From: JAKQIM01 sp964633225
GTDB taxonomy: Bacteria > Chloroflexota > Anaerolineae > Anaerolineales > UBA4823
Direction: 5' to 3'
Assembly (NCBI GenBank): GCA_964633225.1
Contig: CAZWFQ010000075.1
Coordinates: 1 to 15,265 of the forward strand
Length of the DNA stretch: 15,265 nucleotides
Positions 6,857 to 13,085 of this stretch are shown piece after piece. Every line of letters starts with the position of its first letter. The first letter of the stretch is position 1. Under the pieces are notes generated by a model. It was not told the origin of the DNA. It did not search any database and was given only the letters and a program-made list of their open reading frames with translations. The translations under genes were made by a program, and so were the position numbers.

Positions 6857-7762
6857 CTAGGCCTTGAACATCTGGCGCACCAGCTTCTCATCATCGCGCC
6901 AGTTCTTGCGCACCTTCACGCGCAGTTCCAGGAACACCTTGCGCCCGCTCATCGTCTCAATCTCACGCCGGGCCGCCGAGCCGATCTTTTTCAGCATGGC
7001 CCCACTTTGGCCAATCACAATGCCCTTGTGCGATTCGCGCTCAACAAACAAGGTCGAAACAATATAGGCCCCCTGCTCACCGCGTTCCTGATATTCATCA
7101 ATGCGCACCATAATGCCGTGCGGCACCTCATCACGCAGATAGATCAGGCAGGCCTCGCGTACCAGGTCAGCAGCAATCTCACGCTCAAACAGGTCGGTTA
7201 CCTGTTCATCGGGATAAAAAGGATCGCCCTGCGGCAGGCGGTCAATCATGCGCGCCAACAGGGTATCGCGTTCATCGCCGCGCGTGGCCGAGATTGACAT
7301 CGTCTCCACTTCAGGCAGCAGGGCCTGGTATGCCACCAGGCGCTCTGTCAGCACATCGGCCGTCAACACGTCCAGCTTATTCAGCACCATCAACACCTTG
7401 TGCGGCTTGCCCAGTTCAACCAGCCAACCAGCCAGCAGGGCATCTTCTTCGGTTGGAACCTCACCAGCATCCACCAAGAAGAGCACCAGGTCGCAGTGTT
7501 CCAAAGCCTGGCGCGCCTCAGCGTTCATCCCCTCGCCCAATTTATGCTTGGGCTGGTGCACGCCGGGTGTATCGATGAATACCACCTGGGCGTTTTCGGT
7601 CGTCAAAATGCCTAACTGCCGCCGGCGCGTGGTTTGCGGCCGCGGCGAAACCGCCGCCACCTTCTGCCCCAAGAGGGCATTGATCAGGGTAGATTTACCC
7701 ACATTCGGCCGTCCCATCACAGCGACGAAGCCCGATTTATACGAAATTGTGTTATTATCCAT
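6857..7762 (-). CDS. era: GTPase Era, 30S ribosome assembly factor
   Basis: An essential GTPase that binds the 3' end of 16S rRNA during late 30S assembly. It has 301 residues, the usual size. G1 GRPNVGKST is at 17-25, switch I PRPQTTRR at 40-47 (the Era-specific form), G3 DTPGVHQPKHKLGEGMN at 64-80, G4 NKLD at 128-131 and G5 SAT at 158-160. The C-terminal KH domain, from about 205, has RDEVPHGIMV and the RNA-binding GxxG loop in IGQSGAMLKKIG (250-261). The start at 7762 gives the standard N-terminus (SGFVAVMGRPN), but no convincing Shine-Dalgarno is visible before it. It is divergent from rpoB and first gene of a two-gene unit with the YhhN-family gene. In many bacteria era neighbours rnc or ybeY/cdd; that context is lost here. 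Confidence 0.97.
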   Translation of the reverse strand: MDNNTISYKSGFVAVMGRPNVGKSTLINALLGQKVAAVSPRPQTTRRRQLGILTTENAQVVFIDTPGVHQPKHKLGEGMNAEARQALEHCDLVLFLVDAGEVPTEEDALLAGWLVELGKPHKVLMVLNKLDVLTADVLTERLVAYQALLPEVETMSISATRGDERDTLLARMIDRLPQGDPFYPDEQVTDLFEREIAADLVREACLIYLRDEVPHGIMVRIDEYQERGEQGAYIVSTLFVERESHKGIVIGQSGAMLKKIGSAARREIETMSGRKVFLELRVKVRKNWRDDEKLVRQMFKA

Positions 7763-7776
7763 AAGGTCATTATTCT

Positions 7777-7782
7777 ATCATA
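7777..7782 (-). promoter_or_regulatory. Possible -10 element for era
   Basis: On the minus strand TATGAT lies about 15 nt before the era ATG, but no good -35 is found 16-18 nt upstream of it. If used, the leader would be very short, in line with the missing Shine-Dalgarno sequence. Low confidence. Confidence 0.25.
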
Positions 7783-7849
7783 GAGCAGGCGCACTTCGAT
7801 GGCGAGCTACAAATCTATGCGCGAATCTGAACCATGTTGCATCAGATTC

Positions 7850-7876
7850 TCCACCCTGCGTTCTCGGCGTCTTGGC
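7850..7876. repeat. Second copy of degenerate ACGCAG/ACGCCGA repeat
   Basis: Read on the minus strand this stretch gives TGCCGCCAAGACGCCGAGAA followed by CGCAGGG. It shares the blocks CCGC, ACGCCGA and ACGCAG, in order and with ~9-10-nt spacing, with the repeat at 801-832. On the plus strand the end of the repeat forms a small hairpin (GCGGC-AAA-GCCGC, 7874-7886) followed by GTTTT. It sits in the era-rpoB divergent region about 40 nt upstream of the rpoB promoter. Confidence 0.5.
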
Positions 7877-7917
7877 GGCAAAGCCGCGTTTTCCTATCTA
7901 ATTCTCATAAAAACCTC

Positions 7918-7945
7918 TTGACCCAGCTTGCTAAAATGATATAAT
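7918..7945 (+). promoter_or_regulatory. rpoB promoter, sigma-70 type with extended -10
   Basis: TTGACC at 7918-7923, a 16-bp spacer, and a perfect TATAAT at 7940-7945 preceded by TGA (extended -10). It is the best housekeeping promoter in the window and points at rpoB. The start of transcription near 7952 leaves a leader of about 236 nt. Confidence 0.85.
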
Positions 7946-7951
7946 ACTCTT

Positions 7952-8187
7952 TTGCGAATCCCCTCATAAAATGGGGGCAAAGGGCGTTTTACGTAGGTCG
8001 GCTTACCCCACCCCCGTTTAAAGAGAAGATCGCGTTGCGTATCAATGTACAATTGGCGTTCTGTAGCGATGGGATTACTTAAGACATAACCAGAACTCCC
8101 CGCGTGGTGGGTTGTCTCAACCCATCACGCTTTCTTGCGTTATACGCGTCCGAGTAAATTAAACCGAGTTTACCCAGGAGAGAATTT
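7952..8187 (+). promoter_or_regulatory. Long structured 5' leader of rpoB
   Basis: This gene-free stretch between the rpoB promoter and the rpoB start contains several possible structures: CCCC(T) at 7960-7964 with GGGGG at 7973-7977, and C-rich runs at 8006-8015 that could compete for the same G-run. A strong hairpin follows at 8102-8130. The only small reading frame seen (7971-8021, 16 codons) has no ribosome-binding site. The leader ends with AGGAG at 8176-8180 before the ATG. Such a leader suggests post-initiation control of RNA polymerase beta-subunit synthesis. The mechanism is unknown. Confidence 0.5.
8102..8136 (+). terminator. Terminator-like hairpin (attenuator candidate) in rpoB leader
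   Basis: GCGTGGTGGGTT (8102-8113) pairs with AACCCATCACGC (8119-8130): 12 bp with one G-T pair and a 5-nt loop GTCTC. TTTCTT follows directly at 8131-8136. It is downstream of the rpoB promoter and 50 nt upstream of rpoB, with no other gene between, so it would act on rpoB transcription itself. Confidence 0.6.
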
Positions 8188-11100
8188 ATGGCATCAAAAC
8201 TGCCCAGCAAGTCTTATGCGCGCATCAAAGTTGATCTAGAACTGCCCGACCTCATTGAAGTTCAAATTGAGTCGTTTGAGCGCCTCAAAAAAGAAGGGCT
8301 TGCTGACCTCTTTCACGAGATTTCCCCGATCGAATCATACAACAAGGGGATGAAGCTGTATTTCCCCAGCCGTACCCCCGAATCAGAACAGTGGAAGCTC
8401 ACTTACTGGTTTGGCGAACCCAAGCACTCTTTAGATGAGTGTGTAGAACGCGACCTGACTTTTGCCAGCCCGCTGTACATCTCAGTCCTGCTTGCCGGAC
8501 CCGAAGTCCCCGAGCCGATCAAACAAGAGATCTTCTTGGGCGATTTCCCCGAGATGACCGAAAAAGGTACCTTTATTATCAACGGTACCGAGCGTGTGGT
8601 TGTTTCACAGCTCATCCGCTCGCCGGGCGTGTACTTCGAAGCGCCAGTAGACCGCGCCACTGGCCGGCCTTTGGCTGTTTCCAAGCTCATCCCCGATCGC
8701 GGCGCATGGATGGAATTCGAGACCCGCAAGAGCGACTACCTGACCCTGCGCTTCAACCGCAAGCGCACCGTTCCGGTGACCATCTTCCTGCGTGCCCTGG
8801 CTGCCGTCAGTGATGGCCTGTCCGATTCACCACTCAAGACTGGCAGCGACGAAGAGCTGATCGAGCTGTTCCAGGATGTGGATAACAACCCAGATCGCAT
8901 GTTCATCCCATCCACCTTCTACCAAGAGCCAGCCTGGGACCTGAGTGACGGCCTGACCATTGCCGAAGCCGCCCTGCTGGAATTCTTCAAGCGCATGCGC
9001 CCCGGCGATCCCGCCACCTTAGATAACGCCCGCGAATTTATCGAAGAACAGCTCTTCGATCAGCGCCATTACGACCTGGAACGCGTCGGCCGCTACAAGC
9101 TCAACCAAAAGCTCGAGCTGCACGAACGTGTTCCCATCACCCACCGCATGATCACCAAGTGGGATGTTGTGCGCCTGGTGCGCCGCATGATCATGATCAA
9201 CAACGGCACCCAGTCGGCCGACGATATCGATCACCTGGGCAACCGCCGCGCCAAGACCGTTGGCGAGCTGATCCAGGCCAAGCTGCGCATTGGCCTGCGT
9301 CGCATGGAACGCGTCATCAAAGAGCGTATGTCCATCCGCGACCAGGATCAACTGACCCCCATTACCCTGATCAACATCCGTCCGGTTGTGGCAGCCCTGC
9401 GCGAGTTCTTCGGGTCCAGTCAGCTTTCACAATTCATGGATCAAACCAACCCGCTGGCTGAGCTGCGCCACAAACGCACCCTCTCAGCCTTAGGTCCTGG
9501 CGGCCTGCGTCGTGAGCGCGCCGGCTTCGACGTGCGCGATGTTCACCACTCCCATTATGGGCGCATCTGCCCTATCGAAACACCTGAAGGCCCCAACATC
9601 GGCTTGATCGGCCGCCTGGCATCTTTTGCACGTGTCAACGAGTATGGGTTCATCGAAACCCCCTACCGCCGCGTGCGCAAAGTATTGGCCCCCTCCGATC
9701 CTATGCTGGTTGGGCGCACCCTGCGTGAAGATATCAAAGACCCCGCCTCTGGCGAGGTGCTCTTTGCCACTGAAACACGCCTGACCGAGGAGATGGTGGC
9801 CGCCATCCAGAAGCTCGACCTGAAAGAGGTCTTGATCGTACCCTTCGTTTCAGAAGAAAGTGAATACCTCTCGGCTGATGTCGAAGACCGCTTCGTGATC
9901 GCCCAGGCCAACACGCCCCTCAATGAGCACAGCGAGTATATTCGCAAGCGCGTCTCTTGCCGCTACCACTCCAATTTCCTCTTTGCTTCCAACGAGAACA
10001 TCGATTACATGGATGTGGCCCCACACCAGATTGTTGGCATCAGTGCCGCTCTGATCCCCTTCTTAGAGCACGACGACGCCAACCGTGCCCTGATGGGCTC
10101 TAACATGCAGGCCCAGGCTGTGCCGCTCCTCTCGCCCGACATCCCCGCTGTCTCCACTGGCATGGAATATCACGCCGCCATGGACTCGGGCCAGGTTGTC
10201 ATCGCTGAAGAAGATGGCGAAGTAACTTCCGTCACCGGCAACCGCATTGTGGTGCGCACCGGCAAAGGCGAAAAGACCTATCAACTGCGCAAATACCAGC
10301 GCTCGAACCAAAGCACCTGCATCGACCAGCGCCCGGCTGTTGTTAAGGGCCAGCGCGTCCGGCGCGGCGACGTGATCGCCGACTCATCTTCCACCGAAAA
10401 CGGCGAGTTAGCCCTGGGCCAAAACGTGGTCGTGGCCTTCCTTTCGTGGGAAGGTGCCAACTTCGAAGACGCCATCGTGATCTCCGAACGCCTGGTGCAA
10501 GATGATCGCTTTACCTCGGTGCACATCGAAAAATACGAGGTTGAATCGCGCGACACCCGCCTTGGCCCTGAGGAAATCACCCGTGATATCCCCAACGTCG
10601 GCGAAGACGCCATCAAAGACCTGGACGAAACNNNNNNNNNNNNNNNNNNNNNNNNNNNNNNNNNNNNNNNNNNNNNNNNNNNNNNNNNNNNNNNNNNNNN
10701 NNNNNNNNNNNNNNNNNNNNNNNNNNNNNNNCGCAAGATCACGGCTGGCGATAAAATGGCTGGCCGCCACGGGAACAAAGGTGTGGTCTCGCGCGTGGTT
10801 GCCGTTGAAGACATGCCCTTCCTTGAAGACGGCAAGCCGGTCGACATTGTACTCAACCCCACCGGTATTCCTGGTCGTATGAACTTGGGCCAGGTGCTCG
10901 AAACCCACCTGGGCTGGGCTTCCAGCCGCCTGGGTTTCCGCGCCATCACCCCGGTTTTCGACGGTGCGACCGAAGATGAGATCGAAGCAGAAATGGCCCG
11001 CGCCTGGATGGTTGACCATGCCTGGGACGAAACCGCACTCAAAGCCTGGGAATGGGTCAAAGAAGGCGATTATGATCCCGTCAACTTCGAAGACGATAAT

Positions 11101-11922
11101 GATGTACGCAACGTTTACCTCGAAGCATGGTTGGGTGAACGCGGCTACAATGTGGCCCGTTTCAATTCAGATCAAAGTTATGCCCGCTTGTCTGCAATGC
11201 GCGAATGGCTGCGTGACTTAGGCTACGATCCCGACAAAGCCATCAAACCCGATGATTTGAAGCTCGGCGCACAGACATCTGACTACGACAACTATGCAGT
11301 GAATACCTGCTTACGCCTGTGGCTTGGAGCACAGGGCGATGATGTCAGCGGCATCAGCGATGAAGACCTAAAAAGCAAGGCAGAAATGTATTCAACAAGC
11401 ACCGGTCTGCCAGTGCCCACGCTGGGCAAGCAGATCCTGCGCGACGGCAAGATTGGCGATCCTTACGACCGGCCTGTGACGGTGGGCGTGATGACCATGC
11501 TCAAGCTGCACCACCTGGTTGAAGACAAGGTACATGCGCGCTCCACCGGCCCTTACAGCCTGGTTTCACAGCAGCCTCTGGGCGGCAAGGCCCAGTTTGG
11601 CGGCCAACGCTTCGGCGAAATGGAAGTATGGGCCCTTGAAGCCTACGGTGCGTCCTACACCCTGCAAGAAATGCTGACCGTCAAGTCAGACGATGTTCAG
11701 GGACGCGTCAAAACCTACGAAGCGATCGTCAAGGGTGAACCTATCGAAGAGCCCAGCATCCCAGCATCTTTCCGTGTGCTGGTCAAAGAACTGCAAAGCC
11801 TTGGCCTGGCTGTTGAGGCCGTCACCGACACCGGTGAAGTGATCAAGTTTGGCAAAGACGAAGAACGCGCCCGCCCCGCCAAGATGTCTACCGGTTTGCT
11901 TGGCTTTGGCGACGGAATGTAA
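8188..11922 (+). CDS. rpoB: DNA-directed RNA polymerase beta subunit (internal assembly gap)
   Basis: Beta subunit of the core RNA polymerase, forming one half of the catalytic cleft. ATG 8188 follows AGGAG at 8176-8180. Landmarks: QLIRSPGVYFE near residues 141-151; the rifampicin pocket FGSSQLSQFMDQTNPL (from about 408); CPIETPEGPNIG; the active-site GDKMAGRHGNKGV just after the gap; and near the C-terminus HARSTGPYSLV, QQPLGGKAQFGGQRFGEMEV and LTVKSDDVQGR. E. coli insertion SI1 is absent (the rifampicin region is 98 residues earlier). Between PVFDGA and LRDGKIG lie about 156 residues where Bacillus has about 21: a large insert. The 100 N at 10632-10731 replace a segment that in Bacillus-type RpoB is about 90 residues, so the true protein is longer than 1244. 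The frame is the same on both sides. It stands alone: rpoC does not follow. Confidence 0.98.
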   Translation: MASKLPSKSYARIKVDLELPDLIEVQIESFERLKKEGLADLFHEISPIESYNKGMKLYFPSRTPESEQWKLTYWFGEPKHSLDECVERDLTFASPLYISVLLAGPEVPEPIKQEIFLGDFPEMTEKGTFIINGTERVVVSQLIRSPGVYFEAPVDRATGRPLAVSKLIPDRGAWMEFETRKSDYLTLRFNRKRTVPVTIFLRALAAVSDGLSDSPLKTGSDEELIELFQDVDNNPDRMFIPSTFYQEPAWDLSDGLTIAEAALLEFFKRMRPGDPATLDNAREFIEEQLFDQRHYDLERVGRYKLNQKLELHERVPITHRMITKWDVVRLVRRMIMINNGTQSADDIDHLGNRRAKTVGELIQAKLRIGLRRMERVIKERMSIRDQDQLTPITLINIRPVVAALREFFGSSQLSQFMDQTNPLAELRHKRTLSALGPGGLRRERAGFDVRDVHHSHYGRICPIETPEGPNIGLIGRLASFARVNEYGFIETPYRRVRKVLAPSDPMLVGRTLREDIKDPASGEVLFATETRLTEEMVAAIQKLDLKEVLIVPFVSEESEYLSADVEDRFVIAQANTPLNEHSEYIRKRVSCRYHSNFLFASNENIDYMDVAPHQIVGISAALIPFLEHDDANRALMGSNMQAQAVPLLSPDIPAVSTGMEYHAAMDSGQVVIAEEDGEVTSVTGNRIVVRTGKGEKTYQLRKYQRSNQSTCIDQRPAVVKGQRVRRGDVIADSSSTENGELALGQNVVVAFLSWEGANFEDAIVISERLVQDDRFTSVHIEKYEVESRDTRLGPEEITRDIPNVGEDAIKDLDEXXXXXXXXXXXXXXXXXXXXXXXXXXXXXXXXXXRKITAGDKMAGRHGNKGVVSRVVAVEDMPFLEDGKPVDIVLNPTGIPGRMNLGQVLETHLGWASSRLGFRAITPVFDGATEDEIEAEMARAWMVDHAWDETALKAWEWVKEGDYDPVNFEDDNDVRNVYLEAWLGERGYNVARFNSDQSYARLSAMREWLRDLGYDPDKAIKPDDLKLGAQTSDYDNYAVNTCLRLWLGAQGDDVSGISDEDLKSKAEMYSTSTGLPVPTLGKQILRDGKIGDPYDRPVTVGVMTMLKLHHLVEDKVHARSTGPYSLVSQQPLGGKAQFGGQRFGEMEVWALEAYGASYTLQEMLTVKSDDVQGRVKTYEAIVKGEPIEEPSIPASFRVLVKELQSLGLAVEAVTDTGEVIKFGKDEERARPAKMSTGLLGFGDGM
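10632..10731. other. Assembly gap of 100 N
   Basis: Exactly 100 unknown bases between ...DLDE and RKITAGDKM of RpoB. Round-number gaps are usually placeholders of unknown length. By comparison with Bacillus-type RpoB about 270 nt should be here, so the gap is probably too short by about 170 nt (estimated from memory of the family). Confidence 0.97.
10984..11433 (+). other. Lineage-specific repeat-bearing insert in RpoB
   Basis: The insert sits between the conserved beta-subunit blocks ITPVFDGA and ILRDGKIGDPYDRPV. It is acidic and tryptophan-rich, with four copies of a W-[LV]-x(2,3)-G-[YD]-[YDN] motif at W956 (11053), W981 (11128), W1007 (11206) and W1045 (11320). Spacings are 25, 26 and 38 residues, and each copy is followed by an Asp/Glu-rich turn. 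The codons here include more TTA, CTA and AAA than the conserved flanks. Confidence 0.75.
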
Positions 11923-11942
11923 AAACCCGAGCAGCAAATGCC

Positions 11943-11971
11943 TTGACGCTCTTTATGGTGCATGGTAAAAT
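11943..11971 (+). promoter_or_regulatory. str operon promoter (rpsL-rpsG-fusA-tuf)
   Basis: TTGACG at 11943-11948, a 17-bp spacer, and TAAAAT at 11966-11971 preceded by TGG (extended -10). It lies about 20 bp after the rpoB stop and drives a leader of about 140 nt before rpsL. It makes the ribosomal-protein genes independent of rpoB transcription. Confidence 0.82.
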
Positions 11972-11977
11972 CGCTCT

Positions 11978-12116
11978 TCGTAACCTTTAAAAAGGCCGGG
12001 TGGCACTGTCCACCCCAACTATATAAATGAACCATCGAGGCGAGGCCATCGGGTACTTGGATGGCCTTCCTTAATGGGAATAAGCAAGAATTTTCATCTA
12101 TTGATGGAGGCAAAAG
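11978..12116 (+). promoter_or_regulatory. Structured leader of the str operon
   Basis: Two stems are visible: GGGTGG (11998-12003) with CCACCC (12010-12015) around a 6-nt loop, and AGGCCATC (12043-12050) with GATGGCCT (12060-12067) around a 9-nt loop. The second is followed by TCCTTAATGGG. It could be a target for ribosomal-protein autoregulation or an attenuator. It ends in GGAGG at 12106-12110. Confidence 0.45.
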
Positions 12117-12533
12117 GTGCCCACAATCAATCAACTGGTTCGTAAAGGCCGCAAATCCAAGCGCTTGAAGAGCAAGGCGCCCGCCCTGCTCTACACATTG
12201 AACTCGATGAAGCAGCGCCGCATTCGCCAGCCCAAGGGCGCGCCGCAGAAACGCGGCGTGTGCACCGTGGTACGCACAATGACCCCTAAGAAACCGAACT
12301 CAGCGCTGCGCAAGATCGCCCGCGTTCGCCTGACCAACGGTCTCGAGGTCACTGCCTATATCCCTGGCGAAGGCCATGCTCTGCAAGAGCACTCGGTAGT
12401 GTTGGTGCGCGGCGGGCGTGTAACAGATCTGCCCGGTGTGCGCTATCACATTGTGCGCGGTACGCTGGATACCACTGGCGTCGCCAACCGTAAGCAGTCC
12501 CGTTCTAAATACGGCGCCAAGCGGCCTAAGTAA
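12117..12533 (+). CDS. rpsL: 30S ribosomal protein S12
   Basis: Decoding-centre protein of the small subunit, 138 residues. The GTG start is fixed by GGAGG at 12106-12110 and by the standard PTINQLVRKGRK N-terminus. It has about 15 residues more than E. coli S12 between PALL and PQKRGVCT, as in Gram-positive-type S12. TPKKPNSALRK is intact, with Lys58 equal to E. coli Lys43. The second streptomycin loop reads GGRVTDLPGVRYH: Thr103 (codon ACA at 12423-12425) replaces the usual lysine (E. coli Lys88), while the aspartate that is often methylthiolated is kept. First gene of the str operon, 19 bp before rpsG. Confidence 0.98.
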   Translation: MPTINQLVRKGRKSKRLKSKAPALLYTLNSMKQRRIRQPKGAPQKRGVCTVVRTMTPKKPNSALRKIARVRLTNGLEVTAYIPGEGHALQEHSVVLVRGGRVTDLPGVRYHIVRGTLDTTGVANRKQSRSKYGAKRPK

Positions 12534-12552
12534 TTTTCTAGGGAGTATGTGA

Positions 12553-13023
12553 ATGTCTCGACGCAGCAAGCCCGACAAGCGTGTCATCGTCCCCGACGCA
12601 CGCTTCAATAGCACCCAGATCCAGAACTTCATCAACCGTGTGGTGATCAGCGGTAAGAAAAGCACCGCCACCAGCCTGGTTTATGGTGCCATGGAACTGA
12701 TCGAAGAGCGCACCAAGCGCAACCCATTGGAGGTCTTCGACCAGGCGATCAAGAATGTGGCCCCTATGATGGAAGTCAAGCCGCGCCGTGTGGGTGGCGC
12801 TACTTATCAGATCCCGATGGAAGTCCCCCCCTACCGCCGTTTTGCATTGGCCGCCCGCTGGATTTTGCAGGCTGCTCATTCGCGCTCGGGTAAGGCTTTC
12901 GCGGAAAAATTGGCTGCCGAACTGATGGATGCAGCCAACAATACTGGCACGGCCATCCGCAAGCGCGAAGAAACGCACAAGATGGCTGAGGCAAACCGCG
13001 CCTTTTCGCACTACCGCGGTTAA
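12553..13023 (+). CDS. rpsG: 30S ribosomal protein S7
   Basis: Primary binder of the 16S rRNA 3' major domain, which nucleates assembly of the 30S head and contacts tRNA in the E site. It has 156 residues, the normal length. It opens with SRRSKPDKR and shows the conserved KRNPLEVFDQAIKNVAPMME, VKPRRVGGATYQIPMEV, the RR..A.RW block and the C-terminal KREETHKMAEANRAFSHYR. The ribosome-binding site is GGGAG at 12541-12545 and the start is ATG. In E. coli S7 represses its own operon by binding the rpsL-rpsG gap. Here that gap is only 19 bp and unstructured, so any such control must use another site, such as the leader or the rpsG-fusA hairpin. Confidence 0.98.
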   Translation: MSRRSKPDKRVIVPDARFNSTQIQNFINRVVISGKKSTATSLVYGAMELIEERTKRNPLEVFDQAIKNVAPMMEVKPRRVGGATYQIPMEVPPYRRFALAARWILQAAHSRSGKAFAEKLAAELMDAANNTGTAIRKREETHKMAEANRAFSHYRG

Positions 13024-13031
13024 GAATGGCA

Positions 13032-13051
13032 CTGGTCAGTTATCTGACCAG
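13032..13051 (+). other. Hairpin between rpsG and fusA
   Basis: CTGGTCAG (13032-13039) and CTGACCAG (13044-13051) form a perfect 8-bp stem with a TTAT tetraloop, starting 9 nt after the rpsG stop. CCCTTCTGC follows, not a real T-tract, so read-through into fusA is expected. A processing or regulatory site is possible. Confidence 0.6.
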
Positions 13052-13085
13052 CCCTTCTGCGTAGTCGCAAGAACAGGAAACTTCA

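Noticed and set aside
7248..7901. Plus-strand open frame opposite era
   Set aside because: Low-complexity Ser/Arg-rich antisense shadow of the era coding sequence, with no family motif.
7971..8021. 16-codon leader peptide in front of rpoB
   Set aside because: No ribosome-binding site, no run of regulatory codons, and it overlaps the G-rich stem; an open frame of this size is expected by chance.
8025..8053. Second promoter before rpoB around TACAAT at 8048
   Set aside because: No acceptable -35 element 15-19 bp upstream; the promoter at 7918-7945 is much better.
10984..11433. Insert in RpoB as a frameshift or misassembled foreign piece
   Set aside because: The frame is continuous on both sides, the acidic Trp motif repeats at protein level, and no mobile-element or intein splicing motifs are visible.
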